Source: JAAUSY01 sp964526735 (GTDB taxonomy: Bacteria > Chloroflexota > Chloroflexia > Chloroflexales > Chloroflexaceae). Taken from it: a DNA stretch of 16,502 nt. The stretch covers positions 1-16,502 of the forward strand of contig CAZGLO010000075.1 in NCBI GenBank assembly GCA_964526735.1, written 5' to 3'. How positions within the stretch are numbered: position 1 is the stretch's first letter; every line of letters begins with the position of its first letter. A model generated the notes under the pieces. The model was not told the DNA's origin, searched no databases, and worked only from the letters and a program-made list of their open reading frames with translations. Positions 5,987 to 13,554 of this stretch are shown here, piece by piece. The position numbers were made by a program, and so were the translations under genes.

Positions 5987-8119
5987 CTACCGCATCCGCC
6001 CACGCCGGTCGCGGGAGCGGTCGCGGCTGCCACCGCGGCTTGCGATGGCTTCCTGCTGCTCGACCAACACCCGTGTAAAGTCTTCTACCGTCCCCCAGAA
6101 GACATCCATATCGGCATCTTGAAAGTAGCGCTTCATATATTCACGAGCGCGTTCGGGTTCAAGTGTCCGGCTGTCATCGGGGGCGATCTGACCAACGACA
6201 TTGGTAAATCGTTTATGACGGCTGCGGCGGCTTTGGCTGATGAGGCTGCGGAAAAGCAACCGAAAGCTCCAATCGTACAGCTGAAACCCCAGGAAAATCA
6301 GCCCCGTATCGGCGATGGCTTCGCGCACGGCGATTGGGATCAGCTCTTTGTTGGCGGCAATGCCCATCAGAAAGTCAAAATAGTCGTCTTCGGTGAGCAC
6401 GACCGACTCCGGCTCCTCGCTGATGCCGAAGATGTGGTAGACAAGTGGCCGCTCTACGCTTGGTTGATAGGAAGGATTGTCGTCGTAGACAGAAGGGAAC
6501 ATCTCCAAATCTTCATTCCAGCGGCAAATTTCGATTTGGGGTTCTTTGCCTACTTCTATCAGTGCTTCCTTGAGCATATTGCTGATATTCGCCGTGATGT
6601 AGATAGTGAAGGGCAAATTGGCTAGCACCTTATAAGGATTGGCAGGGTTTTGGGCGCGCTGTATCCTTCCCACCGCCGAAAACAGCTCCTCAAGCTCCGC
6701 ATTTTGCAGTTCGGCGGGTATCAGGGCTTCGTAGTTGTCCAAAATCTTGTGTCGTAGGGTTTCGAGCAGCTCCTCCCGCGGAAATTGGAAATCTTGGCTG
6801 ATCGAGAGGTATTGCGCAACCTGCACTATGTCGTTGCATTCGTGTGAGGCAAGCGGAAAATTGTAATATTCTGCCCATTGGCGGGCAATCTCTTCTGGCG
6901 AGTCGAGCAAATCAGTCAGGTGGGCGCTGAGGATAGGGGTACAATTGCCGCGTTCGATATTGCGCAGGAGGGCGGGCCACTTCTCAAAATCCTCCCCCTC
7001 ATCGCCAAAGCCCGGCACATACCAAATACGTCCTTGCCGCAGCCGAAGGAACAACACCGGTATCCACCAATCAAGCCGCTCTTTGGCATAGACATATTCG
7101 CGGGCAACCGCCATCGCGCGGTCTATCTGGCCATCGCGTTGCAGCTGCTTGAAGAACTCTGGCATAAAGAGCGCCACCGTCTCCATAGAGATATTCCCCT
7201 GCATCGCCACCACCGCCGGTATTCCTGCTTCGGCGAGGCTGGGGCCAAGACTAGAAAGCGCACCGTGGTCAGTTGAGTGGGCGGTCTCTCCACTCCCCGC
7301 GCTCTGGCACGAGGCAAGCACCACGAGGCGGGGGAGGCATTGGAGACGACCCATCCGCGTGACGAGGTCGCTCCCCGCCACCACATCAGCCGTCCCGTCT
7401 TCTTTTTCTAGCCAGATGCGGGCTTGATTGCGGATAACCGCACCATGCGCCACCAAATAGAGAATATCATACTCTTCCCGCAGATGCTCAATGATCTTCG
7501 TGGTGCTTGCTTGGCCATCGGAGGCGAGGATCGTCGTTGGGATAGCGGGGTCTTGATTGAAAATTGCTTCAACACGGGCGGTCTCTCCAGCAACATCGAC
7601 CGGTGCAAGCACATTCCCATCAGGAGCATACTCATTGAGGTCGCTTGGGTTGGCAATAACCACAAGCGCCCGGAGTGCGGTGCGGGCACGCAGCTTCACC
7701 GTCCGCCAATCGCCGCTCAAGAAGCGTGAAAAGAGCACTCGTTCGTTGAGGAGGAGTGGGTCGGGGCGCTGCGGGTGCATCAACGTTTCCCACCGAAACG
7801 TGTGTAGTTCCGATGCACTTGGCCCAAGAAAGAGCTTGAAACGCAGGAAGAGATCGTCCGCCTCCGCCACCGCAATAGCTTCGTTGATACGACTACGCAC
7901 GTCCTGATCGGCAAGGAGTTGGGCGGTGAGGGTAGAACCATAGGCATCGGGAGCAACTTCGCGCACTCGCAGGGCATCGTCGTCAAACTGCATGGTGGGG
8001 AGCGTGCTGGCGAAGCGGTTGATAACATCGCTGCGCGGGTTGTTGAAGCGTAGCTCGACCGAGTAGTGAGTGCTATCCCGACGGTGGATGTCTATTTCAA
8101 GGTCGGCGTAGGTATCCAT
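5987..8119 (-). CDS. CHAT protease domain fused to a SIR2-like domain
   Basis: A 710-residue soluble protein. The CHAT (caspase-like) domain covers about 145-370, with the catalytic pair visible as His225 in YLVAHG and Cys271 in LASCQSAGSG. A SIR2-like (SIR2_2 type) domain follows at about 385-690: PILSAHLTDLL (395-405), REEL-rich helices, TAN with Asn511, VYHIFG with His562, VVLTEDDYFDFL (573-584) and LGFQLYDWSFR (610-620). In defence SIR2 proteins the matching Asn and His are needed for NAD+ cleavage. Here the usual Gly-rich loop after PIL is replaced by SAH, so NADase activity is uncertain. The N-terminal 140 residues are an alpha/beta region common before CHAT domains, and the C-terminus is a basic Arg/Asp tail. 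It begins at ATG 8119 behind a good GAGGAGG (8134-8128) and is the first gene of the likely operon with the nSTAND gene. The architecture is consistent with a conflict-system effector; the protease target is unknown. Confidence 0.9.
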   Translation of the reverse strand: MDTYADLEIDIHRRDSTHYSVELRFNNPRSDVINRFASTLPTMQFDDDALRVREVAPDAYGSTLTAQLLADQDVRSRINEAIAVAEADDLFLRFKLFLGPSASELHTFRWETLMHPQRPDPLLLNERVLFSRFLSGDWRTVKLRARTALRALVVIANPSDLNEYAPDGNVLAPVDVAGETARVEAIFNQDPAIPTTILASDGQASTTKIIEHLREEYDILYLVAHGAVIRNQARIWLEKEDGTADVVAGSDLVTRMGRLQCLPRLVVLASCQSAGSGETAHSTDHGALSSLGPSLAEAGIPAVVAMQGNISMETVALFMPEFFKQLQRDGQIDRAMAVAREYVYAKERLDWWIPVLFLRLRQGRIWYVPGFGDEGEDFEKWPALLRNIERGNCTPILSAHLTDLLDSPEEIARQWAEYYNFPLASHECNDIVQVAQYLSISQDFQFPREELLETLRHKILDNYEALIPAELQNAELEELFSAVGRIQRAQNPANPYKVLANLPFTIYITANISNMLKEALIEVGKEPQIEICRWNEDLEMFPSVYDDNPSYQPSVERPLVYHIFGISEEPESVVLTEDDYFDFLMGIAANKELIPIAVREAIADTGLIFLGFQLYDWSFRLLFRSLISQSRRSRHKRFTNVVGQIAPDDSRTLEPERAREYMKRYFQDADMDVFWGTVEDFTRVLVEQQEAIASRGGSRDRSRDRRGRMR

Positions 8120-8141
8120 ATGACGAGCCTCCTCAAATGAA

Positions 8142-8163
8142 CAGGAACGCTCCTGATATTATA
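8142..8163 (-). promoter_or_regulatory. Promoter -10 box and adjoining palindrome upstream of the CHAT gene
   Basis: On the minus strand a perfect TATAAT (8163-8158) lies 38 bases before ATG 8119. No good -35 hexamer is found at 17 bases. Just downstream of it, CAGGA-N4-TCCTG (8142-8155) is an inverted repeat overlapping the expected transcription start, a position where a repressor could act. The ribosome-binding site GAGGAGG follows at 8134-8128. Confidence 0.4.
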
Positions 8164-8460
8164 CACTCCCTTTTTCAGCGTATTGGTTTTCTTTTTCACA
8201 ACCGCCAAAACCATAACCTGGTACCAAAGAACTATTGAAGAACGCGTATATGATGGGGTATGCTTGTAATCAATATATGATATTGGCAGCGGCGCACTAC
8301 TAGCCCTTCACATGACCTTGGTCAGATGAGTCCTACAGACCCACTGCTCTTGTTCTATCTCTTTCCATTCCTCTTTCTGCTCCCCGTGTTCTCCGTACGG
8401 TATACCTCACACCACTCGCGTCAAGGATAATGTGGAGGGTGCGCCAATTTCTTTCAGATC

Positions 8461-8505
8461 CTTTGCGCTTACCTTCTTTGCGCTCATCTCCTTTGTGCTC
8501 ATCCC
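8461..8505. repeat. Three tandem 15-bp units
   Basis: Three consecutive units (CTTTGCGCTTACCTT, CTTTGCGCTCATCTC, CTTTGTGCTCATCCC) occupy 8461-8475, 8476-8490 and 8491-8505. On the minus strand each ends in GCGCAAAG or GCACAAAG. Imperfect strings of this GCAAAG type are a common dispersed feature of intergenic DNA in several large bacterial genomes; the role is unknown. Confidence 0.8.
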
Positions 8506-8596
8506 CGCCCTCCTTATGATACCTACTCTTCAATCTTCTGCATTCTGTGCTTTCTCAATAAAATGAATATATGGCTCTACCTCTTGGTATGGTTCT

Positions 8597-8605
8597 TGCT
8601 ACAAT
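8597..8605 (+). promoter_or_regulatory. Extended -10 promoter for the cytochrome b gene
   Basis: TGCTACAAT (8597-8605) fits an extended -10 element, TG-N-TACAAT, 55 bases before ATG 8660. No convincing -35 lies at 17 bases, as is common for extended -10 promoters. The ribosome-binding region is AGAGG (8652-8656), fused to the shared TAGAAAGTAG motif (8644-8653). Confidence 0.45.
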
Positions 8606-8659
8606 TCTCTGAAGAGTCCGCCAGCTATGGTTTAGGAGAAAACTAGAAAGTAGAGGCAT

Positions 8660-9238
8660 ATGGAACAACAAGCGATTGCACGTCACGGGATCGTCGTCCG
8701 CATCATACACTGGGTCTTTGCTATTAGCGGTGCCGCATTGGCCATAACGGGTTTTGCGCACATTGGCCCGCCAGAATATCCACCACTCCACATTATGGGT
8801 GCTGTCGTCTTTACGTTGACCATCCTCGTACACGCGATTTACCACGCGGTTCGTGGTGAGTTTGCTATGATCCCCAAAAAGGGCGATCTCGGCAAGATCT
8901 CCCAGAGTGATCGGACGGAGGATGGGAAATATTTTGCCAAACAGCGGCTCATCTACTTGGCCGTTGGCATTGTGTCACTCATGATGGTTGGGTCGGGGAT
9001 TCTGAAGATGGTAAACAAGGCGATGCGCCCCCCAGAAGGCTCATTCCAAATAATACTCTCCTCCCAAGTGCATTCGATTGGGGCCATTTTGTTTGTGCTT
9101 TTGGCGGCAATACACGTGGCAGCATTCGTGCTCAAGCCCAACCGCCCGCTCGTTCGTTCGATGCTCACCGGCAAGGTAGACCGGGAGTATGCTGAAGAGC
9201 GATACCCGCTTTGGGTGAAAGAACAAGAACAAAGCTAA
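8660..9238 (+). CDS. Four-helix di-heme cytochrome b (formate dehydrogenase gamma / b561-like)
   Basis: A 192-residue integral membrane protein with four hydrophobic helices (about 12-32, 43-63, 95-115 and 137-158). His17 in helix 1, His58 in helix 2, and His138 with His152, 14 residues apart in helix 4, match the heme-ligand pattern of the FdnI/HybB-like cytochrome b family, so two b-type hemes are expected. Such subunits pass electrons between a periplasmic dehydrogenase and the quinone pool. No dehydrogenase, iron-sulfur or cytochrome c partner is in the window, so the physiological donor is unknown. It appears monocistronic, with an extended -10 promoter upstream and a hairpin (9279-9318) after the stop. 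ATG 8660 follows AGAGG at a good spacing. The length is close to the family norm (about 200). Confidence 0.88.
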   Translation: MEQQAIARHGIVVRIIHWVFAISGAALAITGFAHIGPPEYPPLHIMGAVVFTLTILVHAIYHAVRGEFAMIPKKGDLGKISQSDRTEDGKYFAKQRLIYLAVGIVSLMMVGSGILKMVNKAMRPPEGSFQIILSSQVHSIGAILFVLLAAIHVAAFVLKPNRPLVRSMLTGKVDREYAEERYPLWVKEQEQS

Positions 9239-9278
9239 CACACCTTCTATATCTACCACATTCTTCATACAAGCGACA

Positions 9279-9318
9279 CGCGGTGGATGTGTTCCCTCCG
9301 GCGGGAATACCCACCGCG
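9279..9318 (+). terminator. Hairpin terminator after the cytochrome b gene
   Basis: CGCGGTGG (9279-9286) pairs with CCACCGCG (9311-9318), and inside it TTCCC (9292-9296) pairs with GGGAA (9303-9307). The sequence after the stem, ATTTCTATGCTTT, is T-rich but interrupted, so termination may be partial. It sits 40 bases after the cytochrome stop and upstream of the uvrA promoter. Confidence 0.55.
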
Positions 9319-9369
9319 ATTTCTATGCTTTCCACCTGTGCTCTCTCTCCCGACTATGCCTTGTGTTTC

Positions 9370-9398
9370 TTGCGTCTCTTGGCAGACTATACTATACT
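9370..9398 (+). promoter_or_regulatory. uvrA promoter
   Basis: TTGCGT (9370-9375) and TATACT (9393-9398) are separated by exactly 17 bases. A second TATACT overlaps at 9388-9393. Transcription would begin near 9405, leaving a leader of about 100 bases before ATG 9504. I found no recognisable LexA/SOS-box palindrome around the promoter, so DNA-damage induction is not supported from this sequence. The ribosome-binding site is AGGA (9493-9496). Confidence 0.5.
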
Positions 9399-9503
9399 GT
9401 ACCCTTCGCAATTATTTGTGCGTCCTCCATGATATATCAAGCTCATCGCAGCGCAATCGACAAGCAACCCCAAAGCGATACACAAGCGAAATAGGAACAC
9501 ATT

Positions 9504-12500
9504 ATGGCCAAAGATACCATCATCATTAAGGGAGCACGTGAGCACAACCTCAAAAACGTTGATGTTCTCATTCCCCGCGACCACCTCGTTGTGCTGACGG
9601 GTGTCTCCGGCTCTGGCAAAAGCTCGCTCGCCTTCGAGACGCTCTACGCCGAAGGCCAACGACGGTATGTGGAGAGTCTTTCCTCCTACGCACGCCAATT
9701 TTTGGGGCAGATGGAAAAGCCACAGGTTGATTTTATCGAAGGCCTCTCCCCCTCCATCGCCATCGAGCAGAAGAGCGCCAGCAAAAACCCACGCAGTACG
9801 GTCGGCACCGTCACCGAAATCTATGACTACCTTCGACTGCTCTTTGCCCGCATCGGCACGGCCCACTGCCCAGAATGCGGTAGCCCCGTCGGCGCGCAGA
9901 CGGTTGAGCAGATGGTTGACCGAGTGTTCAAGCTGCCCCCACACACCCGCTTTATGGTGCTCTCGCCAGTTGTTTCCCAACGCAAAGGCGAATATAAAGA
10001 GGTGTTCGAGGAAGCGCGCAGCGAAGGCTTTTCGCGGGTGCGGGTGGATGGCGAGACCTATGACCTCAGCGAGCCTATCAAGCTCAACAAGAAGGTCAAG
10101 CATACGATAGAGATTGTGGTAGATCGGTTGACTATCCCCGACCCCACGCCTCTTCCCTCATCCAACGGCTCCCAACCGTCAAACAAGAGCGAAAGCGATG
10201 CCAACTCAGCAGACGATGCTGATGACTCCTTTATGACGCGGTTGACAGATAGCATTGAAACAGCACTCCGGTTTGGCGATGGCAAGGTGATTATCAGCAC
10301 CGTCCCGCGTCCGTCTTCATCCAATGCGTCCGATGACAATGTGCCGCCGGAGGCAAGCGATCCTCCCGACGAGCCGGTTGAGTGGCTGATGAGCGAGACC
10401 AATACCTGTACGACGTGTGGGTTTTCCTTCCCAGAGCTGACACCGCAGATGTTCTCCTTCAACTCGCCACAGGGGGCATGCCAAGAATGCTCTGGCCTGG
10501 GGACGTGCTTGGAAGTGGATCGATCGTTGCTCATCGCTGATCCTTCGCTGACGCTGCACGAGGGCGCAATCGCCTATTGGGGCGAGTTGCGGAAGAAACG
10601 CGGTTCGTGGTCATACCAATCGCTTGCCTGCATTGCGGGTCACTATGGGTTCGACCTTGACACGCCGTGGAAAGACCTCACCGACAAGCAGCGAGCCGTG
10701 ATTTTGCAGGGCAGCGGCGGGGAAAAACTTCGCTTTGACTGGTCGCACGAACGCGGGAGCCATGGAGTCTTCTACCGCACGTGGGAAGGCGTTGAACAAG
10801 AGATCAAGCGGCGCTACCAACAGACCGAAAGCAATACCACCCGCGATTTCTATGCCCAATTTATGAGCGAACAACCCTGTCCGCAATGCAAAAGTGCTCG
10901 CCTTCGCCCCGAGAGCTTAGCGGTCACCGTGGCAGGCGAAAACATCCACCAAGTCTGCTGCTTGAACGTGGGCGAGGCTTATGAATGGGTCAACATGCTC
11001 TTTGAACGTGCCCCACTCCCCACCGACGCCACCAATTACATCTCCGAAACGCAGCGCGAAATTGCGAGCGAAGTGCTGAAAGAGATACGCGAACGGTTGC
11101 GTTTCTTGCTTGATGTTGGGCTGCACTATCTGACCCTTGAACGTGCCGCACCGACATTGAGCGGCGGGGAGGCACAACGTATCCGCCTTGCCTCGCAGAT
11201 AGGCAGTGGTTTGGTGGGGGTGACCTACATCCTTGATGAGCCAAGTATCGGCCTGCACCAGCGCGACAACCGCAAGCTCCTCAATTCACTCATCCGGCTG
11301 CGGGAGATGGGCAATACGGTGGTGGTGGTTGAGCACGACCTCGAAACCATACAAAATGCCGATTGGATCATCGATTTCGGGCCGGGCGCAGGCATCAATG
11401 GGGGAGAAATTGTCGCGGCAGGCCCGCCTGCGACCGTCGAATCGAGTGACACCCTGACGGGGGCGTATATGAGCGGGCGGCTGCAAATTGAGGTACCGGA
11501 ACAACGCCGCCTTACGGCCATCCCCAAGGATACCCGCATCGAAATCAAGGGCGCGGCGATGAATAACCTTGCCAACATTGATGTGACCTTCCCGCTTGGC
11601 TGCTTCATTACGGTCACCGGCGTGAGCGGCAGCGGCAAATCATCGCTCATCAGCGAGACGCTCTATCCGGCGCTCGCGGCGCGCTTCCACCGTGCGCAAT
11701 TACGTCCCGGCCCGCATGAGAAAATCCTTGGCACAGAGCACCTCGACAAAATCATCAATATCGACCAGCAGCCGATAGGCCGCACACCACGCAGTAACCC
11801 CGCCACCTACGTCAAGCTCTTCGACCAACTGCGTGAGCTGTTTGCCGAAACGCAGGAAGCAAAGTTGCGGGGCTATTCACCGGGCCGCTTCTCGTTCAAC
11901 CTCAAAGGCGGACGGTGCGAAGCCTGCGAAGGCAATGGCGAAATCCGCATTGATATGCAGTTTCTGGCGGATGTGTGGGTGCGGTGCGAGGTGTGTAAGG
12001 GCAAACGCTACAATCGGGAGACGTTGCAGGTCAAGTATAAGGGCAAGACCATATCCGATGTGCTTGATATGGATGTGCAGACCGCGTTGGAGTTCTTTGA
12101 GAATATCCCGCGGGTGCGCCGCATCCTGCAGACGCTCCACGACGTTGGGCTTGACTATATCAAGCTTGGCCAACCGGCCACCACACTCAGCGGCGGCGAG
12201 GCACAGCGCATCAAGCTGGCGAAGGAGCTTGCGCGCGTCTCAACTGGCCGCACGCTCTACATCCTTGACGAGCCAACCACCGGCCTTCACTTTGCCGATG
12301 TCAAGCATCTCCTGAATGTGTTGCACCGCTTAGTGGAGGCGGGCAATACGGTGGTTGTGATTGAGCACAACCTTGATGTCATCAAGACGGCTGATTGGGT
12401 AGTCGATCTTGGGCCAGAAGGTGGCGATGGCGGGGGGCATGTGGTCGCAGAAGGCACGCCAGAGCAGATTGCCGAGGTTGATCAGTCGTGGACGGGGCGG

Positions 12501-12542
12501 TTTTTGCGGGAAGTCTTGTCAGCTACCCCCGTGGGAAAGTGA
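9504..12542 (+). CDS. uvrA: UvrABC excinuclease subunit A
   Basis: A complete 1012-residue UvrA, the damage-recognition ATPase of nucleotide excision repair, which loads UvrB at lesions. Both ABC modules are intact: Walker A GVSGSGKSS at 33-41 and 706-714, signature LSGGEAQRI at 552-560 and again from 895, and Walker B ILDEP at 576-580 and 920-924. Zinc sites are visible as Cys302/305/326/329 and Cys805/808/828/831, with extra CPEC (122-125) and CPQC (459-462) motifs. It is longer than the usual 940-970 residues because of two Ser/Asp/Pro-rich insertions (about 213-242 and 269-292) just before the first zinc module, near the region that contacts UvrB. It is monocistronic, with a promoter at 9370-9398, and converges on lgt with a shared terminator at 12594-12633. 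ATG 9504 follows AGGA by seven bases. Confidence 0.99.
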   Translation: MAKDTIIIKGAREHNLKNVDVLIPRDHLVVLTGVSGSGKSSLAFETLYAEGQRRYVESLSSYARQFLGQMEKPQVDFIEGLSPSIAIEQKSASKNPRSTVGTVTEIYDYLRLLFARIGTAHCPECGSPVGAQTVEQMVDRVFKLPPHTRFMVLSPVVSQRKGEYKEVFEEARSEGFSRVRVDGETYDLSEPIKLNKKVKHTIEIVVDRLTIPDPTPLPSSNGSQPSNKSESDANSADDADDSFMTRLTDSIETALRFGDGKVIISTVPRPSSSNASDDNVPPEASDPPDEPVEWLMSETNTCTTCGFSFPELTPQMFSFNSPQGACQECSGLGTCLEVDRSLLIADPSLTLHEGAIAYWGELRKKRGSWSYQSLACIAGHYGFDLDTPWKDLTDKQRAVILQGSGGEKLRFDWSHERGSHGVFYRTWEGVEQEIKRRYQQTESNTTRDFYAQFMSEQPCPQCKSARLRPESLAVTVAGENIHQVCCLNVGEAYEWVNMLFERAPLPTDATNYISETQREIASEVLKEIRERLRFLLDVGLHYLTLERAAPTLSGGEAQRIRLASQIGSGLVGVTYILDEPSIGLHQRDNRKLLNSLIRLREMGNTVVVVEHDLETIQNADWIIDFGPGAGINGGEIVAAGPPATVESSDTLTGAYMSGRLQIEVPEQRRLTAIPKDTRIEIKGAAMNNLANIDVTFPLGCFITVTGVSGSGKSSLISETLYPALAARFHRAQLRPGPHEKILGTEHLDKIINIDQQPIGRTPRSNPATYVKLFDQLRELFAETQEAKLRGYSPGRFSFNLKGGRCEACEGNGEIRIDMQFLADVWVRCEVCKGKRYNRETLQVKYKGKTISDVLDMDVQTALEFFENIPRVRRILQTLHDVGLDYIKLGQPATTLSGGEAQRIKLAKELARVSTGRTLYILDEPTTGLHFADVKHLLNVLHRLVEAGNTVVVIEHNLDVIKTADWVVDLGPEGGDGGGHVVAEGTPEQIAEVDQSWTGRFLREVLSATPVGK

Positions 12543-12593
12543 ATCTACATAGACACGGCCCATATCGCTCTCTACCGCCTCATGTTATTTCAA

Positions 12594-12633
12594 ATGTCGT
12601 TCCCGATCCGCGCTGTGGGGTCGAGAACGACAT
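12594..12633. terminator. Bidirectional hairpin between convergent uvrA and lgt
   Basis: ATGTCGTTC (12594-12602) pairs with GAACGACAT (12625-12633), extended inward by CGA/TCG. The symmetric stem lies between two convergent stop codons (12542 and 12665), so it probably ends transcripts from both sides. There is no clean T-run, so its strength is uncertain. A separate perfect 14-base palindrome, CAAATGGCCATTTG, lies at 12637-12650. Confidence 0.6.
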
Positions 12634-12664
12634 CGTCAAATGGCCATTTGCAGCTTTGTAAGGG

Positions 12665-13531
12665 TTATGTCGCGATTTCTGCCTGTTCCCGCTGATGGCG
12701 ATACCAATGATTGAACCACACCGCCGCCGCCCCGCCGACAATCAGCAGCAAACTGACAAGTTGTGCCACCCGCAGTGGCCCAAAGTATAGACTATCGGTG
12801 CGCAGCCCCTCAATCCACAATCGCCCTAAGGAATAGACCACTGCATAGAGAAAGAGGATATCGCCCGGACGTAGCCATCGGCGTTCGGCGGGTGCGCCTG
12901 CCCCAAACTTCTTGTCAAGGAGCAACAGCACCCCAACCCCACACAGGTTCCACACCGATTCGTAGAGGAATGTGGCGTGAAAGAGCGTCTGCGGCGGGTA
13001 GGTGAAGAGATCGGCGTAGGCAGGCAGCCGGTGTGCGGGGTCTATCGTCACCCCAAAGTCAAGCAGGACAGTCGGGCGGCCATACGCCTCTTGGTTGAAG
13101 AAGTTGCCCCACCTCCCAATCGCCTGCGCAAGCAAAAACCCCGGCATGTGGATATCCATCCACTCCCAGAAGGGCAGTTTATTGCGCGTCGTGTAGAGGA
13201 GTGCCGAGAGAATTGCCCCAATAATCGCCCCGTGAATCGCGAGCCCGCCCGCGGTAATGTTGATCATCGCGAGGAAATCGCCCTCATACCGGCCCCACTC
13301 AAAGATGACGTAGTAGATGCGCGCCCCAATGATGCCCATCACCAGGCCGAGGATGAGTTGGTTCCAGGTATGGTCAGGGTCGTAACCGCGTTGCTTGGCG
13401 CGGTAGGCGGCCAGCCACGCCCCAAGGAGCGCACCTCCTATCACGAAGATGCCATACCATCGCACGATGATAGGTATGCCAAATATGGCGGTGTTAATCA
13501 GAAACGGATCGTCTGGTGGATGTAACCCCAT
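12665..13531 (-). CDS. lgt: Prolipoprotein diacylglyceryl transferase
   Basis: A complete 288-residue, seven-helix membrane enzyme. Lgt moves a diacylglyceryl group from phosphatidylglycerol to the lipobox cysteine of prolipoproteins, the first step of lipoprotein maturation. Family motifs are all present: GGLAIHGAIIG (with the conserved His), AQAIGRWGNFFNQEAYG (the Lgt signature with essential Arg and Asn), FLYES, and YSLGRLWIEGLRTDSL (the second essential Arg with Glu). The start at ATG 13531 follows GGGAG. The gene lies 67 bases downstream of the kinase-FHA gene on the same strand, and most of that gap is an 11-bp tandem repeat. No separate promoter is evident, so co-transcription with the kinase is likely. 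The 3' end converges on uvrA. Confidence 0.98.
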   Translation of the reverse strand: MGLHPPDDPFLINTAIFGIPIIVRWYGIFVIGGALLGAWLAAYRAKQRGYDPDHTWNQLILGLVMGIIGARIYYVIFEWGRYEGDFLAMINITAGGLAIHGAIIGAILSALLYTTRNKLPFWEWMDIHMPGFLLAQAIGRWGNFFNQEAYGRPTVLLDFGVTIDPAHRLPAYADLFTYPPQTLFHATFLYESVWNLCGVGVLLLLDKKFGAGAPAERRWLRPGDILFLYAVVYSLGRLWIEGLRTDSLYFGPLRVAQLVSLLLIVGGAAAVWFNHWYRHQREQAEIAT

Positions 13532-13554
13532 AATCTCCCACGTTTATGTCTCGT

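Larger units (their letters stand above)
8120..8659. other. Divergent intergenic region between the CHAT gene and the cytochrome b gene
   Basis: This 540-base stretch carries the outward promoters of both flanking genes, an inverted repeat (8142-8155) and a triple 15-bp tandem repeat (8461-8505). A TTG-initiated 66-codon frame on the minus strand (8333-8533) is a repeat-derived Lys/Glu/Arg-rich peptide that I do not consider a gene. I see no RNA gene or IS end here. Confidence 0.6.

Noticed and set aside
5648..6625. Long 325-codon plus-strand open frame
   Set aside because: It is antisense to the N-terminus of the nSTAND gene and the C-terminus of the CHAT/SIR2 gene, crosses their junction and has no recognisable domain.
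8399..8424. Minus-strand promoter TTGACG with TATACC
   Set aside because: The spacing is only 14 bases, too short for a standard housekeeping promoter; the -10 at 8158-8163 is closer to the gene.
8461..8505. CRISPR array
   Set aside because: The 15-bp units are directly abutting with no spacers, and no cas genes are present. The 9-, 11- and 12-bp arrays fail for the same reason.
8333..8533. 66-codon basic peptide on the minus strand, TTG start
   Set aside because: Its composition comes from the 15-bp tandem repeat; no ribosome-binding site or domain is seen.
9330..9503. LexA/SOS box upstream of uvrA
   Set aside because: No palindrome resembling known SOS boxes was found around the promoter or leader.
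9387..10103. 238-codon minus-strand open frame
   Set aside because: It is antisense to the uvrA N-terminus and has no family features.
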